A stretch of 64,000 nucleotides of DNA from Cycas panzhihuaensis (GCA_023213395.1 CM041465.1:159161741-159225740), one strand, 5' to 3'; numbered from the stretch's first letter, positions 1 to 13,487 are shown. Translations and numbers: made by a program. The notes: generated from the letters alone by a model not told the origin.

Positions 1-1574
1 GAGGATATTGATGCACCTGAGGAAGATGGTCCTCCTACCACTATTTTACATTTGTCAACTAATGGTAGAGAGGATGATTCTTCTATAATGGATTTGTCGT
101 CAACTCTGCTATCTTCAAAGGATGGTGCTAGATATGTACTCATTAGTTCAGAGTCAGAACTTATATCCTCTGAAGCTCTATTATCAGCTCCCAATATTTA
201 GAGTAATTTATGTTTATCTCTCCCCCCTAAATTTTGGAATCTGAACATCATACTTGATAATATTATTATAGCGACATGAGAGTATTTTAGAGTCCAGTCT
301 AAGAAACTAATCATCTGTCTCCACAAAAATGACATCTTTGGTAACAATGATTTTTTGTTGTGAAGGTATTAAGATCTTATACATTTTTTATATATAGGGT
401 ATCTAATAAATATGCATTTAAGTACCTTTTGATGGAGTTTATTTTGATCTACATCTAGAATGTGGGCATAGCATGTAGAGCCAAAAATTTTAAAGTAGTG
501 AACAATGGGGGCTTATCCTGATCTAGATGGCTTCAGCCCATCGATAGGTAGGTACATTTTTGTATACCAACATAGCTCAATCTATGTTCATGATTGTCCT
601 ATTCATGCACCTGGCAACTCTATTTTACTGTGGGGTACCTGCTACTATTGTTTGATGTTTGATGCCATTGTATCAAAGGTAACTTTCAAACTTATATGAG
701 GTATATTCGCCACCATTATTAGTTTGAAAATATTTGAGTTGATAACCTAACTCTTTTTTAGTGTAGGATTTGAATTCTTTGAATACACAAAAGGCTTCAT
801 CTTTCTTGTATAGAAAAGCTACCCATACTTTTCTAGGAAAATCATCAATGAAAGAGATGTAATATAACTTGACCTTTAGTGAAGAAATGGGCATTGGTCT
901 GCATAGATTAAAATGTAGTAATTATAATAGATGGCTCAATTTCTACTGACTTTTAGGAAAGGGTCATCAATGAGATTTGACAATGATAGATGCTTCATAT
1001 TTAAAGGGATTGGAGGAAAACTTTGGAACATTTATAAGAGTATTACAAAGATCTCTAAGTCTATCAATATGAGCATGGCCCATGCGAGCATGGCCCATGC
1101 GAGCATGCCAAAGAGCTTCTAGTGACAATATTGGGTGGGTCAGGATGGAATTAAATGTAAATTCTTCATTAGCACAAGGGCTTTAGGCATAATGGGCTTC
1201 AGAAGATGGAGAGCCATTTAGTCGAAAGAGTTTACTAGAGAGATGTCTAGTCAAGACCACTCAATCAATTAGAGGATGAATAACCTTGAGAGTTTGGTCA
1301 TTTGTTGTTACACTTAGATTAAATCCATGAGAGATAATTGTAGATAAGGAGAGTGGGTCTATTTGAGATTAGGTATATAAAGGACATCAAGTAATGTAAA
1401 ATCTCTTAAGCCTGGGAGTTTCAGGTGAATGTTACAAATTCCTTCAATAGGTTATTATGATTTATTAGCCATGTGAATAACTCCTTGAACATTTGAGTCA
1501 AATGTTTAATATAGATTGTGATTGCATGTCATATGTTGATGCTCCTGTGTCCATAATCTGCTATCCATCAATTA
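1..1574 (-). pseudogene. copia A pol pseudogene: protease and integrase part
   Basis: The protease motif MDTGA is readable at about 1540-1554 (minus), followed by the GAG-pre-integrase region and the integrase core. The integrase stretch at 673-894 contains 'YISFIDDFPRKVWVAFLYKKDEAF' split by decay and the 'TNNGGEYTSYKFESYL' segment, matching 47510-47706 in B. Positions 1-240 match the serine/proline-rich linker between integrase and RT of B (48208-48444). RT and RNase H lie off-window. Multiple stops; not functional. Confidence 0.85.
1071..1109. repeat. 15-bp tandem duplication inside copia A integrase
   Basis: The unit GAGCATGGCCCATGC is present twice with a third partial copy. The corresponding place in copia B (47287-47310, reversed) has a single unit, so this is a local duplication in copy A. 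Confidence 0.7.
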
Positions 1575-2759
1575 AAGGCACACTATTTGTAATTCCAATA
1601 GGGCTTTACATTGGTGAAGGGAATTCATAAGTGATATATCCGCATCGAGCTTCAAAGTATCTCTGTGGTTGGTTAATGGAGTTTGATATTGAAGATCCCT
1701 TAATTCTTTGAAAGTGTGCTTGTACAAAACCTGTACCACTAAAGGATTCTTCACAAGTTTCTTCAACATTGTGAGCTCCATGTTTTAGTTGGAACTTGGC
1801 CAACTTATAAGTGGTGGTTCTGCAATCTTTTGTAAAGTGTCTTTTATGGTTACACTGGTCACATATAATAGTTTGATTACCAACATTGAAGAGGTATTGG
1901 TTTAGCCTGACTATCTTTCTCTTTGTTGAGGTGGTCCTTGGCCTTGAGTCTATCAAGGCTATGACTAAGGGTTTTGTTGACCTTGTGGATGATTTCCCAT
2001 GTTTCTTTCTCTTCCTCTTGCTCGATTGTTTCTTCTGCCATGAGAGGGACCTTGATTTTTTATGTAGAAAGATTCTTCTTCCACCTCAAAGGCTACATTT
2101 GGAAGAGATTCAAAGGTTACAAAGTTGGTATCAAAGGTCTTGTCAAATTCTATAAACTTCTTGGTAAGTGCTTTGAAGTTGAGTGTCTTTAATGTTCCAC
2201 TAGATTGAAAGCTTCCAAGAAAGTTTTTATAATGATGGATATGTAAACATGATTAGATTAAGAATGCCTAAGTGATACATTAGGTCTTAAAATCTTTATC
2301 AATTGCCTATTTTATTGGTCAAAGGAGATTTATTGTGCCATGAGCTCATTCCTTCTGCATTTTTAATTTGTTCATTTTCAAAACAAGATGAATAAATTTT
2401 AAATCTAACTTGGTGTCAAAGTTCTTCTTGAGAACTTAAAAAATCTTCCAGGTTGTATTATGTTACTCTTCATTAATCAAGTTATATAAGGAGTGATCAG
2501 TAACTAATAGAATTCATGCATGAATCTTTTCATTATTTATCTCCCATTGTAGTTTGGCTATAACATTTGTAGGAGCTATTGGGGTAGATCCACTAAAAGT
2601 AGGTCTTGTAGCTATTACAAGTATGATGGGTGTAGACTACAAGTGGGCTTTTCAAAGGACTTCATACTTTGTAGTATTTTTAACTCTAGTGTACTATAAA
2701 TTCTAATTTTCTTTGTCTTTTAATATGCAATTGACATTCTGCTTGAATTAAGATGATAT
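1575..2759 (-). pseudogene. copia A gag pseudogene
   Basis: Collinear with copia B gag (45631-46836): N-terminal part with the phrase around 'KENxDxWYxRIKNA', a C-terminal Arg/Gly/Gln-rich part and a CCHC zinc knuckle. The knuckle is intact here at about 1818-1860 (CDQCNHKRHFTKDC, i.e. CX2CX4HX4C), whereas in B the first Cys has become Tyr. The start codon is ATA at 2757-2759 where B has ATG, and there are several in-frame stops and frameshifts. Gag would form the RNA-packaging particle in the cytoplasm; this copy cannot make it. Confidence 0.8.
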
Positions 2760-4701
2760 GGTGATGATGAAGAAGTAGAAGAGATGATAGAAGTATATGC
2801 CACTGATACGTGTAGCTAGTACACCGAGCGTAGCATGGATTTAGAAATGATTGCTATGTGAGAAGTAAGTAATGATTAAATATTTTTTAATAACTATAAA
2901 AAAATGAGTATAAGCAATGATGCAAGAATGAGGCCTAATGTAGAGCTGACAAAGAGTGGTGATGTGTCATACCACTAACCTCTAACTTATATCCAAATAT
3001 AGGTGAGGTTTCGATGCCTAAGATTTTTAGTATACGATTAGGGCCTTTACCTATAATACATGCACTTGCACTTGGTGTTGAAATCTAAGTCACAGTGAAG
3101 CCCAAGTATCCCTAGTCCTCACCAAGTTCACCAGTGAGAAGCTATATACCTCCTTTGAAGAGTCAAATAGTACATATGTATCCTATGGCTTTGACAGATA
3201 TTGGACCATGCTAATTTTAATCTTATATTAAGGTTTTCAATTTTCCTTAGTGGTTATCAAGATTATCCCTGATTGGAGGCCGTAGGTATGACTAACTTGT
3301 CCCTCCACCATTATTCCAATTAAGACTATACCTAGCATGAAACTCATACCTCCCTTAGGGCCTAGACTTCGGCCAACTCTAGTATATTTCAACTAAGGTG
3401 AGTGTGCACACAAGTCAAGAACTGGTAATATAAATTGTTTGGATGAGATTCCTTTTAGGAATAATGTAAGTTATTTCTGAATAGTTGAAAACTAAAATAG
3501 AAACTTGCCAAATATTCTTACTTGTCTTCCATGCTTACTTTGTTGTTGCTACTACTTTATGTGATGCTTTATGCTATGTGTGTAAATAAAAAAAACATGC
3601 TAGATTTAGTAGGGGAACCAGATGTTTCTTTCGATCCAAGGTTTCCCTTATTTTAGTACAATGTTTCCAAATATGTTTTTAGAAATTTCAATACAATAGC
3701 CACATAGGGCTAAAATGTAGATCAACTTTCCACTAAAATACTATTTTTTAAAAATTTAAATGCATGTTATTTTGCCCTATTTTGCGATTTTATCACAAAA
3801 TTTATAAATAATGATAAATTGGTAAAATTTTCTAAAAATTATAAATATAAAAGCCTAAATGATGGAATTTTAATTTATGGCAGAAGAAAAAACTATTTAG
3901 ACTCTCATTTTTGATAAGATGGTGAAGTTAGATTTTTAAAAAGGCATAACAAATTTTTACTCGAAAAAAACACAAAAGTAGAATCTTTCCATATCCAATG
4001 TTTTAGAATCCAGACTTCAATATGTCAAAATATATATTTTGATACATATATCAAATTTTCTTTCTGCACCATCTCCAAAATTAGCCAAAAAACTACCCAA
4101 AATACCCTCGTAATGTCTTTTGTTGGGTTGAGTAGGTAAATTCAGTATTCGTGAGAAAACTACAAAGATCTCACTAACCAACAAATGAAATTTGATAAGA
4201 TTTATCTTAAAATTCTCTTAAGACATAAATCTACTAGATCCCTCAAAAACACTTTTAGATTTTTAGTTCATGTTTAAAAGATTTCATTGAGAAAAATGCC
4301 TTAAGTTATTTATCCATAAATTATAACCTTTTATTTTAGCCAAAACTCATTGTTACATGTTGAATCTAAAGCTACTTTAGAAGACAAAAATGATCCTCTT
4401 GGTAAGGCAAATATATATGCCAAATTTCATCAAAATTTGAGATGGTTAATTTTTTAAAATAAAATTTTAGTCCTTTAAATGCTTCTGGGATTGTTCCAGT
4501 AATCAAATGGCTTCAAAAAACTATCTTTTTCACCTCTAAAAATTTTCACATATAGAAAAAGTAGTAACATACAAAATAATATAATTTTAAGCTCTTAAAA
4601 TTTTAAAAATGATGAATGCACTCTTAATATTTCATATTGAAGGTGAAGGAGAGGTAAAATGACTCAATGCAAGTGGAATGGAGTGAATAGATCCCCTTAT
4701 A
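2760..4701 (-). other. Noncoding leader of copia A between PBS and gag
   Basis: About 1.94 kb without a convincing reading frame. It is collinear with the 1.99-kb leader of copia B (43643-45630), for example in the stretch around 3000-3130 that matches 45290-45420 reversed. A leader this long is much longer than in the Tnt1-like element C (about 60 bp). It may hold packaging or regulatory sequence; no function is visible. Confidence 0.7.
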
Positions 4702-4713
4702 GCTTTGATATCA
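4702..4713 (-). other. Degenerate tRNA-iMet primer-binding site of copia A
   Basis: Minus strand reads TGATATCAAAGC just inside the LTR, two transitions from the canonical TGGTATCAGAGC that is intact at the equivalent place in copia B (43631-43642). Confidence 0.75.
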
Positions 4714-4715
4714 TA

Positions 4716-5027
4716 TTAAGGAAGGATGGATCTAGAGAATAAATCACTTACATGCATATAATGGTAATGGAGAATGAAAAAGAGATGAAATAAGATATGA
4801 GAGTTAAGCTTGGAGGTAATAATGAATAATGACTCCCTCCTTGAGATTTTGCTTTTTATTATTGAGGTTAAGCATTAGGGTTAGGTTTTTTTCACCTAAT
4901 GACATGAACCTAGAATTACATCTAAATGCACATAAAGTATATTTCACTAAGAGACTAATGCTAATAATATATCCTAAGGTCACTTAATTAATCTACACAA
5001 ATGACCTTGATACATTAACCTCTTTCA
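4716..5027 (-). repeat. 5' LTR of copia A (312 bp)
   Basis: On the minus strand it starts TGAAAGAGGTTAATG and ends CTTAA, aligning end to end with the two 312-bp LTRs of copia B (43317-43628 and 50673-50984). The terminal CA has decayed to AA, as in B's 3' LTR. Confidence 0.9.
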
Positions 5028-8000
5028 ATACAAAGGTAAATACTTCGATGTGGCTTAAAGGGTCTTGCCTAAGTATCCCCCAAAATGTAGGTAACTTGAG
5101 AATGATAGGGGGATGGAATAAAGAAAAACCTCTTATGGAAAGAGGATTTTCTTACATACAATCTTGTATTTAGGTATTATCATTGTATGAGAAGGGAATT
5201 ATTCTGAGATAAAGGGTGAATAAGTCTGATGGGCTTGAGTATAACTAGTAGGGCTTATGCTTAAATGAGATGCACAATCAAAAGGCACTCGATGAACATG
5301 ATCTTACACTAGGATATGGGCATAGGTAGAAGTAGAAGTAACCTAATGTTAATTTTTCTTATAAAGAGGTGTAAGAGAGGTCTAGAGATGAGATGTATGT
5401 GCTTCTTAAGACATCTAAGGAGGGTATGGTTCATAGCTAATAGGTTGGCTAGAGTAATATTATAGGCTAACTATGGGACATGGTCTATAAGTAGTAGTAT
5501 ATAGTTTCCAAGAGTATGGAGCATGTGCTTGAAGGGTTGGTTTCTCCATTCTTGATATGTTTAAAAGCTATTAAGGAGGCATGATTGAAGAAGGTTGAGG
5601 TATAAACAATTAAATATCCATGGAGGATTTGGATGAAAGAAAAATAAAGGTATTTTTAAGGTGGAAACATGAGTAGTTAGGAAATTTTAGTAACTCCTCA
5701 ATATGGTTACTAGGAAATGTATGGGGTTGGGGGGCCTAATTGTATAAGTTGACTAAAAAATGAGAGTTTTAAAATAATTAGATTCAATGAGGACTTTTAA
5801 CCCTATTTGAGGAAATAAGGATGATATCTCTAGGTTTGAAATTAGAAGGTTAAAGGTACAAGATACTTATATATATTGTAATGATTTATTTATTTATTTT
5901 TATACCAAAAATACAAATACCTTAATTAAAGAAAATGAAATATAATAAATCAACCAAAATCAAAATTCCCTTTTTGTTGAGGAGAAGAGCAATTGGTCCC
6001 TTATTTAGAAAGGGGCACATTGAGGGAAAGTTTTCCCTAATCAATGTCCTATGGCTTTCTACTCTTCTACCCCTTCTAAGTTTTAAGCCAAAGAGAGGGT
6101 CCTAACCTAGACCTCTAGCCCACCCAAAAGGAGGAAACTATGTTAAGCTATACTAGAGATTGAGAGGACTGATTACTATAAGGAACTCACTCACCTAATG
6201 ATAATCCACCCATGAGGGTGGATGGCTTGGGGATACCCACATTTGATTTTAATATATTCTCATACTTAGAGGTGAACGAGAATAAGAAAGATACCCTCAA
6301 CTTAAAATATGATGGTGGATTGCTACTTTTGGTATTCAAAACATGACTAGAGTTATAATAACTCCCAAAGGAGAGAGAGTCTAATATGCCAAGGAGATGA
6401 AGGTTCAGTTAATTAGAGACTCCTTCATAATAGGACATATTTATTTTTAAGATAAGAATAGGATTGATATGCTAGGGACATCACTTCTCGGTTAATCAAT
6501 GAGGTCCTGGGAAATAAACATGAGTCTATCCTAGGGGACCAACAAGCAGGCAACCCTAAATGCAAATCTATATACAACTTTGTATTTACATGGGCATGCA
6601 GTCAAAATATAGAGCTTAGCAATTTAAGCCTAATGTAATGTGTATGCATTCCCTAATGCACACTAAGTGCTTTTGATTTATAGATGGAATTCTAAATGCT
6701 CTTTTTATTTTTATTTTCCTCATTTTAAAAGGAAATGAAGTAAAACCTAAAGAAATTAAAAGGGTTCTTTTATTGTACTTACAATTATCCTAGTTAGGGT
6801 TTTTCTTTAGCTTTATGAAAAGAGAAAGAATTTGAATAAATTATAAAATCAAAGAAGAAATAGAAAATGACAAAGATTATCTAGTGATGTAGTCCTTGAT
6901 TGACTCTAAATGGTAGCCTATATTATAATTATAGACTTCAAAGAGAGAGAGAGAGAGCGACTAGTATTCCAACTAATAGAAAGTTAGAAAATGAACCATA
7001 GAAAGACTTCTCAATGGCTTAATAAAAATAAAACTAGGTAAGAAAACCATTCAAGATTATTCTTTTTACCATTTAATAATAAATATAATAAATAAAAGAG
7101 ACAAAATGAATAATGCACAAGTTTACCTAAAAAGGACTACTTATATAAGGAGAAAAGTGCCTTAGATTAGTGTCCTTGGCCTATAATATGCTCTTGAGTC
7201 TATCTCTCAATCTAGTTAAAAGAAAGAATGGGATAATAAGAGAAAATAAGAGGGGTGAGCTTGAACAGAAGAAGGAAAGGAGTGATGAAATAAAGAAATA
7301 AAAGAAGATAGAGAGAATGAAGAAGGAGATGGCTTCAACTCTAACTCACGATGGCTTCTTAAACTTGGAAGACATGTAACATAACTTAAAAGTGAAGACT
7401 CTTCAAAACCTAAGTAATAAGATTCCTTAATCTCTTTCTCTAAATCTCATTAAATCTTAGCTCTAACGATATAGACCTACAAAAGTAAAATCTAAGATTC
7501 TATAACAGATTCTTAAATGTAACATGATCCTAACTTCCCTCCCTAATCTCCCTAGCTTAGTTTCAAGTTCTAAGATACTACTTCTAAGATCCAAGTTCTA
7601 CCTGTAGCTTCTCCTTTCTGAGATGCTTGATACTATGTTAAATTTCCATATTTATAGCCTAATATGGTGGGTAAAACTAGAGGTAAATTCAAAGGGAAGA
7701 GGAGTAGTGGACGTCCACAAGAAAGAAATCCCAATGGAAAAAACAACAACTTGCCATTGGTAATTTTTTTTTTATGGGGAGAAAGATGAAAACATGATAA
7801 ATAGTGAAAAACATAACCAATATTATAAAATACATGACAAATGGAAAAAAATGTGACAAATGGTGCAAAAAATATGACAAATGGTGCAAAAAATATGACA
7901 AATGTTGTGAAAAATATGACAAATATTTTTTGAGCAAAAATAAAGATTTTTTGACCAGAATTTAAAAATTCTAAAAAGGAAAGGCATCATAAAGCAATAA

Positions 8001-9222
8001 TTTAGTCCAACAAAGAGTCAATCAAGTCATTAGAGGAACAATTGAAGAGAAAATAATGTCATAAAGTCACCAACCAGATTAATAAGATGAATGAATTGGG
8101 AGCATTTCAAGTGGGTCTTAATTCATTAGACACAAATGATCTTTTAATAATTGATAGTATAAGTCAAGCACAAGTATAATTACTATGATTTCAGTTAGTC
8201 ATAATGACAAGTAATCTCTATACTACCATACAGTCAAGTAGTTAAACCTTAACAACAAATAAAAGATAAGAGGCCTGGCCATTATCTAAAGAAGGGAATA
8301 GTTTATAGAAATAGTTGGATCTACTCAACTTGTTTATTTGCTTCTTATATTTAAAATAAACATTGTGGTATCAGAATTAAATATCCAATCCTTTAGATAT
8401 TTTTGTAATATATGTCCCATTATTTTCAATTATTACAACTATTTTATAAAGATTTTGATAATATCATGGAACCATTTCTTATGCTTGCTATGATAAACAA
8501 TAAGGCATTTTAAAAAAATGTTATAAGTATACTTTGGAGTTAAATATTTTTTATTTTATGAAAGATTTTTAGGGTTAAGTTATTTTGAAATGTTACAAAT
8601 AGTTTTTTTGAGGCAAAATACCTTTGAAGATTTTTATTTTTATCTTTTCAAAAAGGAGAGATTTAATAGTATTTCAAAGGAGGTTTAATGCATTGAAAAA
8701 TTATGTTTTATGGCATATTTTTTACAAACATATGGGACTGAAATAGTATTTCATATAGGTCTTAGTATTGTCTATAAATTCATGTTTCCTCAAGTGTTTT
8801 CTTTGATGTGATATGTGATGTTATGATCTTGACTAAGTGGCCATGGTTTATTACCTAAAATAAAATAAGAACAAATATGATTTTAAAAATTATTATATAG
8901 AGCATTACTTCTAGGATCTATAATAAATCAAGGTCATAGAACCCCTTTATATTATATAACAGAGTTATATAGTTGATTAAGCATAAACCCATAGGGTTAT
9001 AAAAGTGTTTACAACACATTTATTATGTACATAAGAATAGATTACATTTAAATATTTATTTCACTAACTCATAATATAATCTCTACCTTTGCCTAGGCCT
9101 TTACACTCATTTCCACTACCTATTATATCTTCCTAGGTATCTACAATATAACACTAGCCTAGTGTAACTCTAATGAGTTCTACAATCAAATAATATTACC
9201 TGTATAGGTACTTTTGCACTTT
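5028..9222. other. Unassigned AT-rich intergenic DNA
   Basis: About 4.2 kb with no reading frame above about 80 codons that resembles a protein and no match to the other elements in the window. It holds a short GA run (6943-6959), a 21-bp minisatellite (7831-7925) and an isolated PBS-like TGGTATCAGAATT at 8366. Probably very old transposon debris. Confidence 0.5.
7831..7925. repeat. Minisatellite, about 21-bp unit
   Basis: Four to five imperfect copies of a unit close to AAATATGACAAATGGTGCAAA. On the minus strand it gives a repetitive peptide (LSYFLHH), which is a by-product of the repeat and not a gene. Confidence 0.75.
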
Positions 9223-9227
9223 AGACC

Positions 9228-9551
9228 TGTTAGAAAATGTATCCACACCACCTAATGTAAAGTGGGCCTCCTATTTTTATGCCTAATTATGTGGAGTAAT
9301 ATCCTCGATTGTGGTGACCTAATAGATGTATTTGTAATTATACTTGGCACTTTAGATTTATAAATATAAATCAAAGTCCATATTTGTAATATATCATTTT
9401 GTCATTATGTGAATTATTATTCATTTGTAGGTTTTCGCCTATAAAGGTTTCCCACGACAATATGGTATCCCGTGCGATCTGCTTCTACTTGTTATTTGCC
9501 TAATGTGAAAGATCTTATCGACCTTGCTTGCTTCAATTATATTTTCTAACA
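9228..9551 (+). repeat. 5' LTR of LARD F
   Basis: Begins TGTTAGAAAATG and ends TTTTCTAACA (TGTT...AACA ends). Same length as the 3' LTR; differences are mainly transitions. Confidence 0.92.
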
Positions 9552-9563
9552 TGGTATCAGAGC
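9552..9563 (+). other. Primer-binding site of LARD F
   Basis: TGGTATCAGAGC, the perfect 12-base complement to the 3' end of plant initiator tRNA-Met, with no spacer after the LTR. Confidence 0.93.
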
Positions 9564-12500
9564 ATGTAGGTCATGCATAAGTGGATGAATGTTATCAGAG
9601 GTTTAATTAATGGTGCTAGGTCATGATGGCTTGTCCTTAGTAGATTGGCATTCCTGATGACCCTGTAGAACAACCATGGTAGTACAAGTGATCACTGAGG
9701 ATCCCAGGGGGCTTCCATTCATTGTTAACAGGTACTCTGAACTATATGGAGGTGTGTGGATGAGTTTTAACTCAGTTGCCAGCCATATGAGTGTTGTTTG
9801 AGCCTATTGAAGGTATCAGATCCCCGTTTGATAATGCCACTAAGTTTGCATGCCATAGAGTTGATTGCTAGCCCTCTATTGCGGGTGGGAGAGTGTAGAA
9901 ACCCTAGTGAGCCTATTACAGAGCTATGAAATTGATTAAATATTACGATCAATATTATAAAGTATGCTCATTCAATATATATTCACCCGTTGATAAATTT
10001 AGGGTTTGAATATATAGTTGGTCGCTAATTTTATATTTCCAGTCAGATAATTTTAGGGTTTACATAATATATTCAATCATCCTGTGACACATATGAGCTG
10101 CTATGTGGGTTGTTTATATAAGTTGGTTGTACAATTTATTAGCTACATATATAATATATAACCCGTCTTTTAATAATATTATTTGAGCTACCCTCCATTG
10201 TTGTATTTACATTAATGTTACCCCATGGAGAATATTATTGTAGCACTTTTAATACCCTACATGTATATCATGAAATCATAGCTGTGAAAATTATTTCCAC
10301 CCTTCGTTATTTCACTAAGTTATCTACGTGATATTGGCATTTGCTACATGATTTATTTTACGTGTTAAGTGCATGCATGTTTATATATAATCACTCACTT
10401 ATTGTATTCAACTGTCTACACTGATTTAATTAGCCACAACTCTTGTATTTGCATCTCCACATATGATTATTAATGTTGTCACCTTGTATTTGATAGCCTT
10501 GAGATATATTAATATATATCTATGTGTTGCCTGTTTAAAATATTACACTAGCCACTGCCATTTTTATGAGTTCACCTGTGGATGTAATCATGTCTTGTTT
10601 ACTCTGTGGAGCCACTGGTGTGATGGTAAATCATACGCTGTGAGGTTTACCTATGACATTTGATGAAGTACGTGCTTGCATGCATATTTATAATTGATTG
10701 TTTATACCTAGTTGCAGTGAATGTTTACATCTGTGTGATATCGCCAGTTTGGATGATATTTATGCTACCACTGCTATTTGTGTTGCTTGGGTTTCAATAT
10801 AATCTGTAGCTATGTGATTGATATTTAGCAACTAGTGATAGCTGTGAACCCTGTGTATATTTTCACTAGTTATTTGCTATAGTAGTCACCCATCTGCATT
10901 GCATTTACTCCTCGCAGTTCATGATAATATTAGTGGAGTCATCGCTTTATAATGTCACTCAATGATATTAACATGAAGGCATTTCAATATTTAAATTTAT
11001 AAAGTCACCAATGTTGTTGACTTTAGTATCAATTACTTTGATTAAAGGTGATGCCTTTTTTAATCAAATATTAATATTAATTTCTTCATATTAATTTGTT
11101 TTGATTAAAGGTTATAAGATACCTTTAATAAAGTGCTCTTTATTTTTACTATTGAATAGTTTATCAATCTTATATCTTTAATATTTTATTGAGGTAAAAA
11201 TGATATGATATATGTCAATATTATATAGCATATGGTGGTGTTGTTGGTGGTATGAGGTGGAATTTATGATGTGAGTGCCTTGGGTACACTCTTGGTGACA
11301 TATTAGTTGAAGGCGATATTAGGCGATTGTTTGAGTGAAGAGGCAACTGTTGATTCTCTAGCATGTGATGATACATGAGAGAGTTTAATGGGGTAAATAG
11401 ATGGATGATTTTGAGGCAAGATGAGATACTTGTTGAATGTGATTATATGACAAGTTTTGGGCATATGTTATGTGGTTTTAAAGGTGAGTGTAAGGATGAA
11501 ATTGGTCGTGTTTGATGGGTAGGTTGAGAGCAAGTTTAAAGGCAAGTTTAAGGGCAAAATTAGGAATGCTTGTAGGGCGAAATGAAACATCATGCTACCT
11601 CCTTGAATGTGTTTTACATAAGAGAAGATTGAGGGTGATTATGGATGAGATTGGAAAAGAAGAGAATAACATGAGATACCTTGATTACAGTTAATATAGA
11701 CTCTATTACTATTTGAGTGTAGCATAGATCATTGCACAAAGTTCATGATTTATGTGTTCATTCAGTGATATGAGTGTTGTTTATTTAGTTTTCATTCGAG
11801 TTTAGTTGCATCATATGTATATGAGGTGATGAAATTCAAAATTTGCATGTATGAATGGTTGTTGGACTGATGATAGCATGAGGTTTGTGGCCTAATTAAT
11901 GCTGGTTCAACATGGATACATATCTGAACAAGTATGACATGGAACTGGGACAATGTGCTTGTTAAAATTTAAAGTGTGAATGGAAAGGTCTAAGATGAGA
12001 GATACCTTAATATCAATTATGCCTTTATCATGGCATGTTCAGTTAGCCTGTAAGGTTGCATTGCAGGTGAGTATCATTATGTAGATGGTGAGGTTCGGTG
12101 CATGTTGTGGTTTTCCTCCCATGGTTTGTTAGCAAAAGCTGTAGAAGATAGGTATGGGTACCCCTAGTTGTGATTATTCGTGGCATATTTTCCCCTTGTG
12201 TGTTGTGTTTGGACCAAGTTAGAAGCCTTCCATTCATTCCCTTGGTGCATTAGAGTGCACACATCTTAGACAAATATTGCAGTAGCAGGATTGCAAGTGT
12301 TTGAAGCATGGTATTGGTTATTCAGTTTATAAACAGTGTGATCTACAGGGGAAATACATTATGATCAGTCTAGATGTTAAAGAGTTGTTGACATATCATG
12401 TTAAGTGCCATTTGATTCTAGGTTTTATCCTTTATTACTTCACTTTTATGAGACGTTATTCAATAGGTGTGGAGGTTTGTTTGTATAACATTATGCTTGA

Positions 12501-13151
12501 GACGGAAGCAGGACTTAGTGACATATTGATGATGAGGAGCTATTAAATGATGAGACATGGATTACAACCCCATGTTCCATTAATATTTGAAGACCTATAT
12601 GATGATATAATATTATGGATTAGCATGCCAATCAAAGCTTGAGATAGATACTAATGTTCTAGCGAGTACAGATTCACGATGGAGAGCTCTATTAAAGAAA
12701 ATAACCTATTTAGTTTGCTTATTGCATAAGATCTCTAGCAAGAAGAAGGATTGAGGTATGATGAGATATTTATCACTAGTCTCTATGCTCATTAGTTCAT
12801 TTGATCCTTACTTCAACAGCTTCATATAGTTAGGCATCATATCATATCGTATCATATCAGTGTTCCTTAATGAAGACTTGAAGAGGTGATTCACATGGTT
12901 TAAGTGGATCAACCTCTTAGTTTAGTCAAAAGAATTTGGCTGAGTTGAATGGACAAAGTGTCAGGTGCAGAGAGAGCTATATGGTTGCAGGTCTATTGAA
13001 GTATTTCTAAAGAATTGAGCACATACGAGGCATGGAACCATTACATCCGAGTGAAGATCACTACATCGACATTCATGCATATTGGGTTGAGTAAGGTTAT
13101 CCTTGAGAGGGGATTTATTCCCAATGATAATCCTTATTATCCCACATTTAC
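9564..13151 (+). other. Noncoding interior of LARD F
   Basis: About 3.6 kb. Open frames are all under 85 codons and none resembles retroelement proteins. The part from about 11300 to 12420 is conserved in G (59500-61186), where the preceding 1.7 kb is absent. The empty site for the TRIM dimer found in G lies at 11430-11434 (TTGTT). Local CATATCATATCG-type short repeats occur around 12840-12860. Confidence 0.75.
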
Positions 13152-13163
13152 ATTAAAAGGGGA
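13152..13163 (+). other. Polypurine tract of LARD F
   Basis: ATTAAAAGGGGA immediately upstream of the 3' LTR start TGTTAG; expected primer site for plus-strand DNA synthesis. Confidence 0.85.
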
Positions 13164-13487
13164 TGTTAGAAAATGTATCCATACCACCTAATGTAAAGCG
13201 GGTCTTCTATTTTTATGCCTAATTACGTGGAAGAATATCCTCGATTATGGTGACCTAATAGATGTATTTGTAATTATAATTGGCACTTTAGATCTATAAA
13301 TATAGATCAAAGTCCATCTTTGTAATATATTATTTTGTCATAATATGAATTATTCTTCATTTATGGGTTTTCACCTGTAAGGGTTTCCCATAGCAATATG
13401 GTGTCCCATGTGATCTGCTTCTTCTTATTATCTATCTGATGTGAAAGATACTGTCGACCTTATTTACTTCAGTTGCATTTTCTAATA
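13164..13487 (+). repeat. 3' LTR of LARD F
   Basis: 324 bp, starts TGTTAGAAAATG, ends TTCTAATA (terminal CA changed to TA), followed by the AGACC target duplication. Confidence 0.92.

Larger units (their letters stand above)
1..5027 (-). mobile_element. Ty1/copia element A, 5' part, degenerate; continues past the left edge
   Basis: Read on the minus strand it runs LTR (5027-4716), degenerate PBS, about 1.9-kb leader, gag, protease and integrase, and is cut by the window edge before RT. It is collinear with copia B at 43317-48480 (plus) from LTR through integrase, so A and B are one family. Stops and frameshifts occur throughout and the gag start codon is ATA. The 3' LTR is off-window, so no TSD can be tested. 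Superfamily call rests on protease, zinc knuckle and integrase order shared with B, whose RT lies downstream of integrase as in copia. Confidence 0.9.
9228..13487 (+). mobile_element. LARD F: complete noncoding LTR element
   Basis: 4,260 bp with all structural parts of an LTR retrotransposon: two 324-bp LTRs (9228-9551, 13164-13487), PBS TGGTATCAGAGC directly after the 5' LTR, polypurine tract AAAAGGGGA directly before the 3' LTR, and a 5-bp target duplication AGACC (9223-9227 and 13488-13492). The 3.6-kb interior contains no gag or pol similarity in any frame that I can read, so it must have moved with proteins supplied by another element. A shortened relative, G, lies at 59131-61186. Confidence 0.92.

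Noticed and set aside
7689-7937. 82-codon minus frame with repeated LSYFLHH
   Set aside because: Generated by the 21-bp minisatellite; a membrane-like peptide is a side effect of the repeat.
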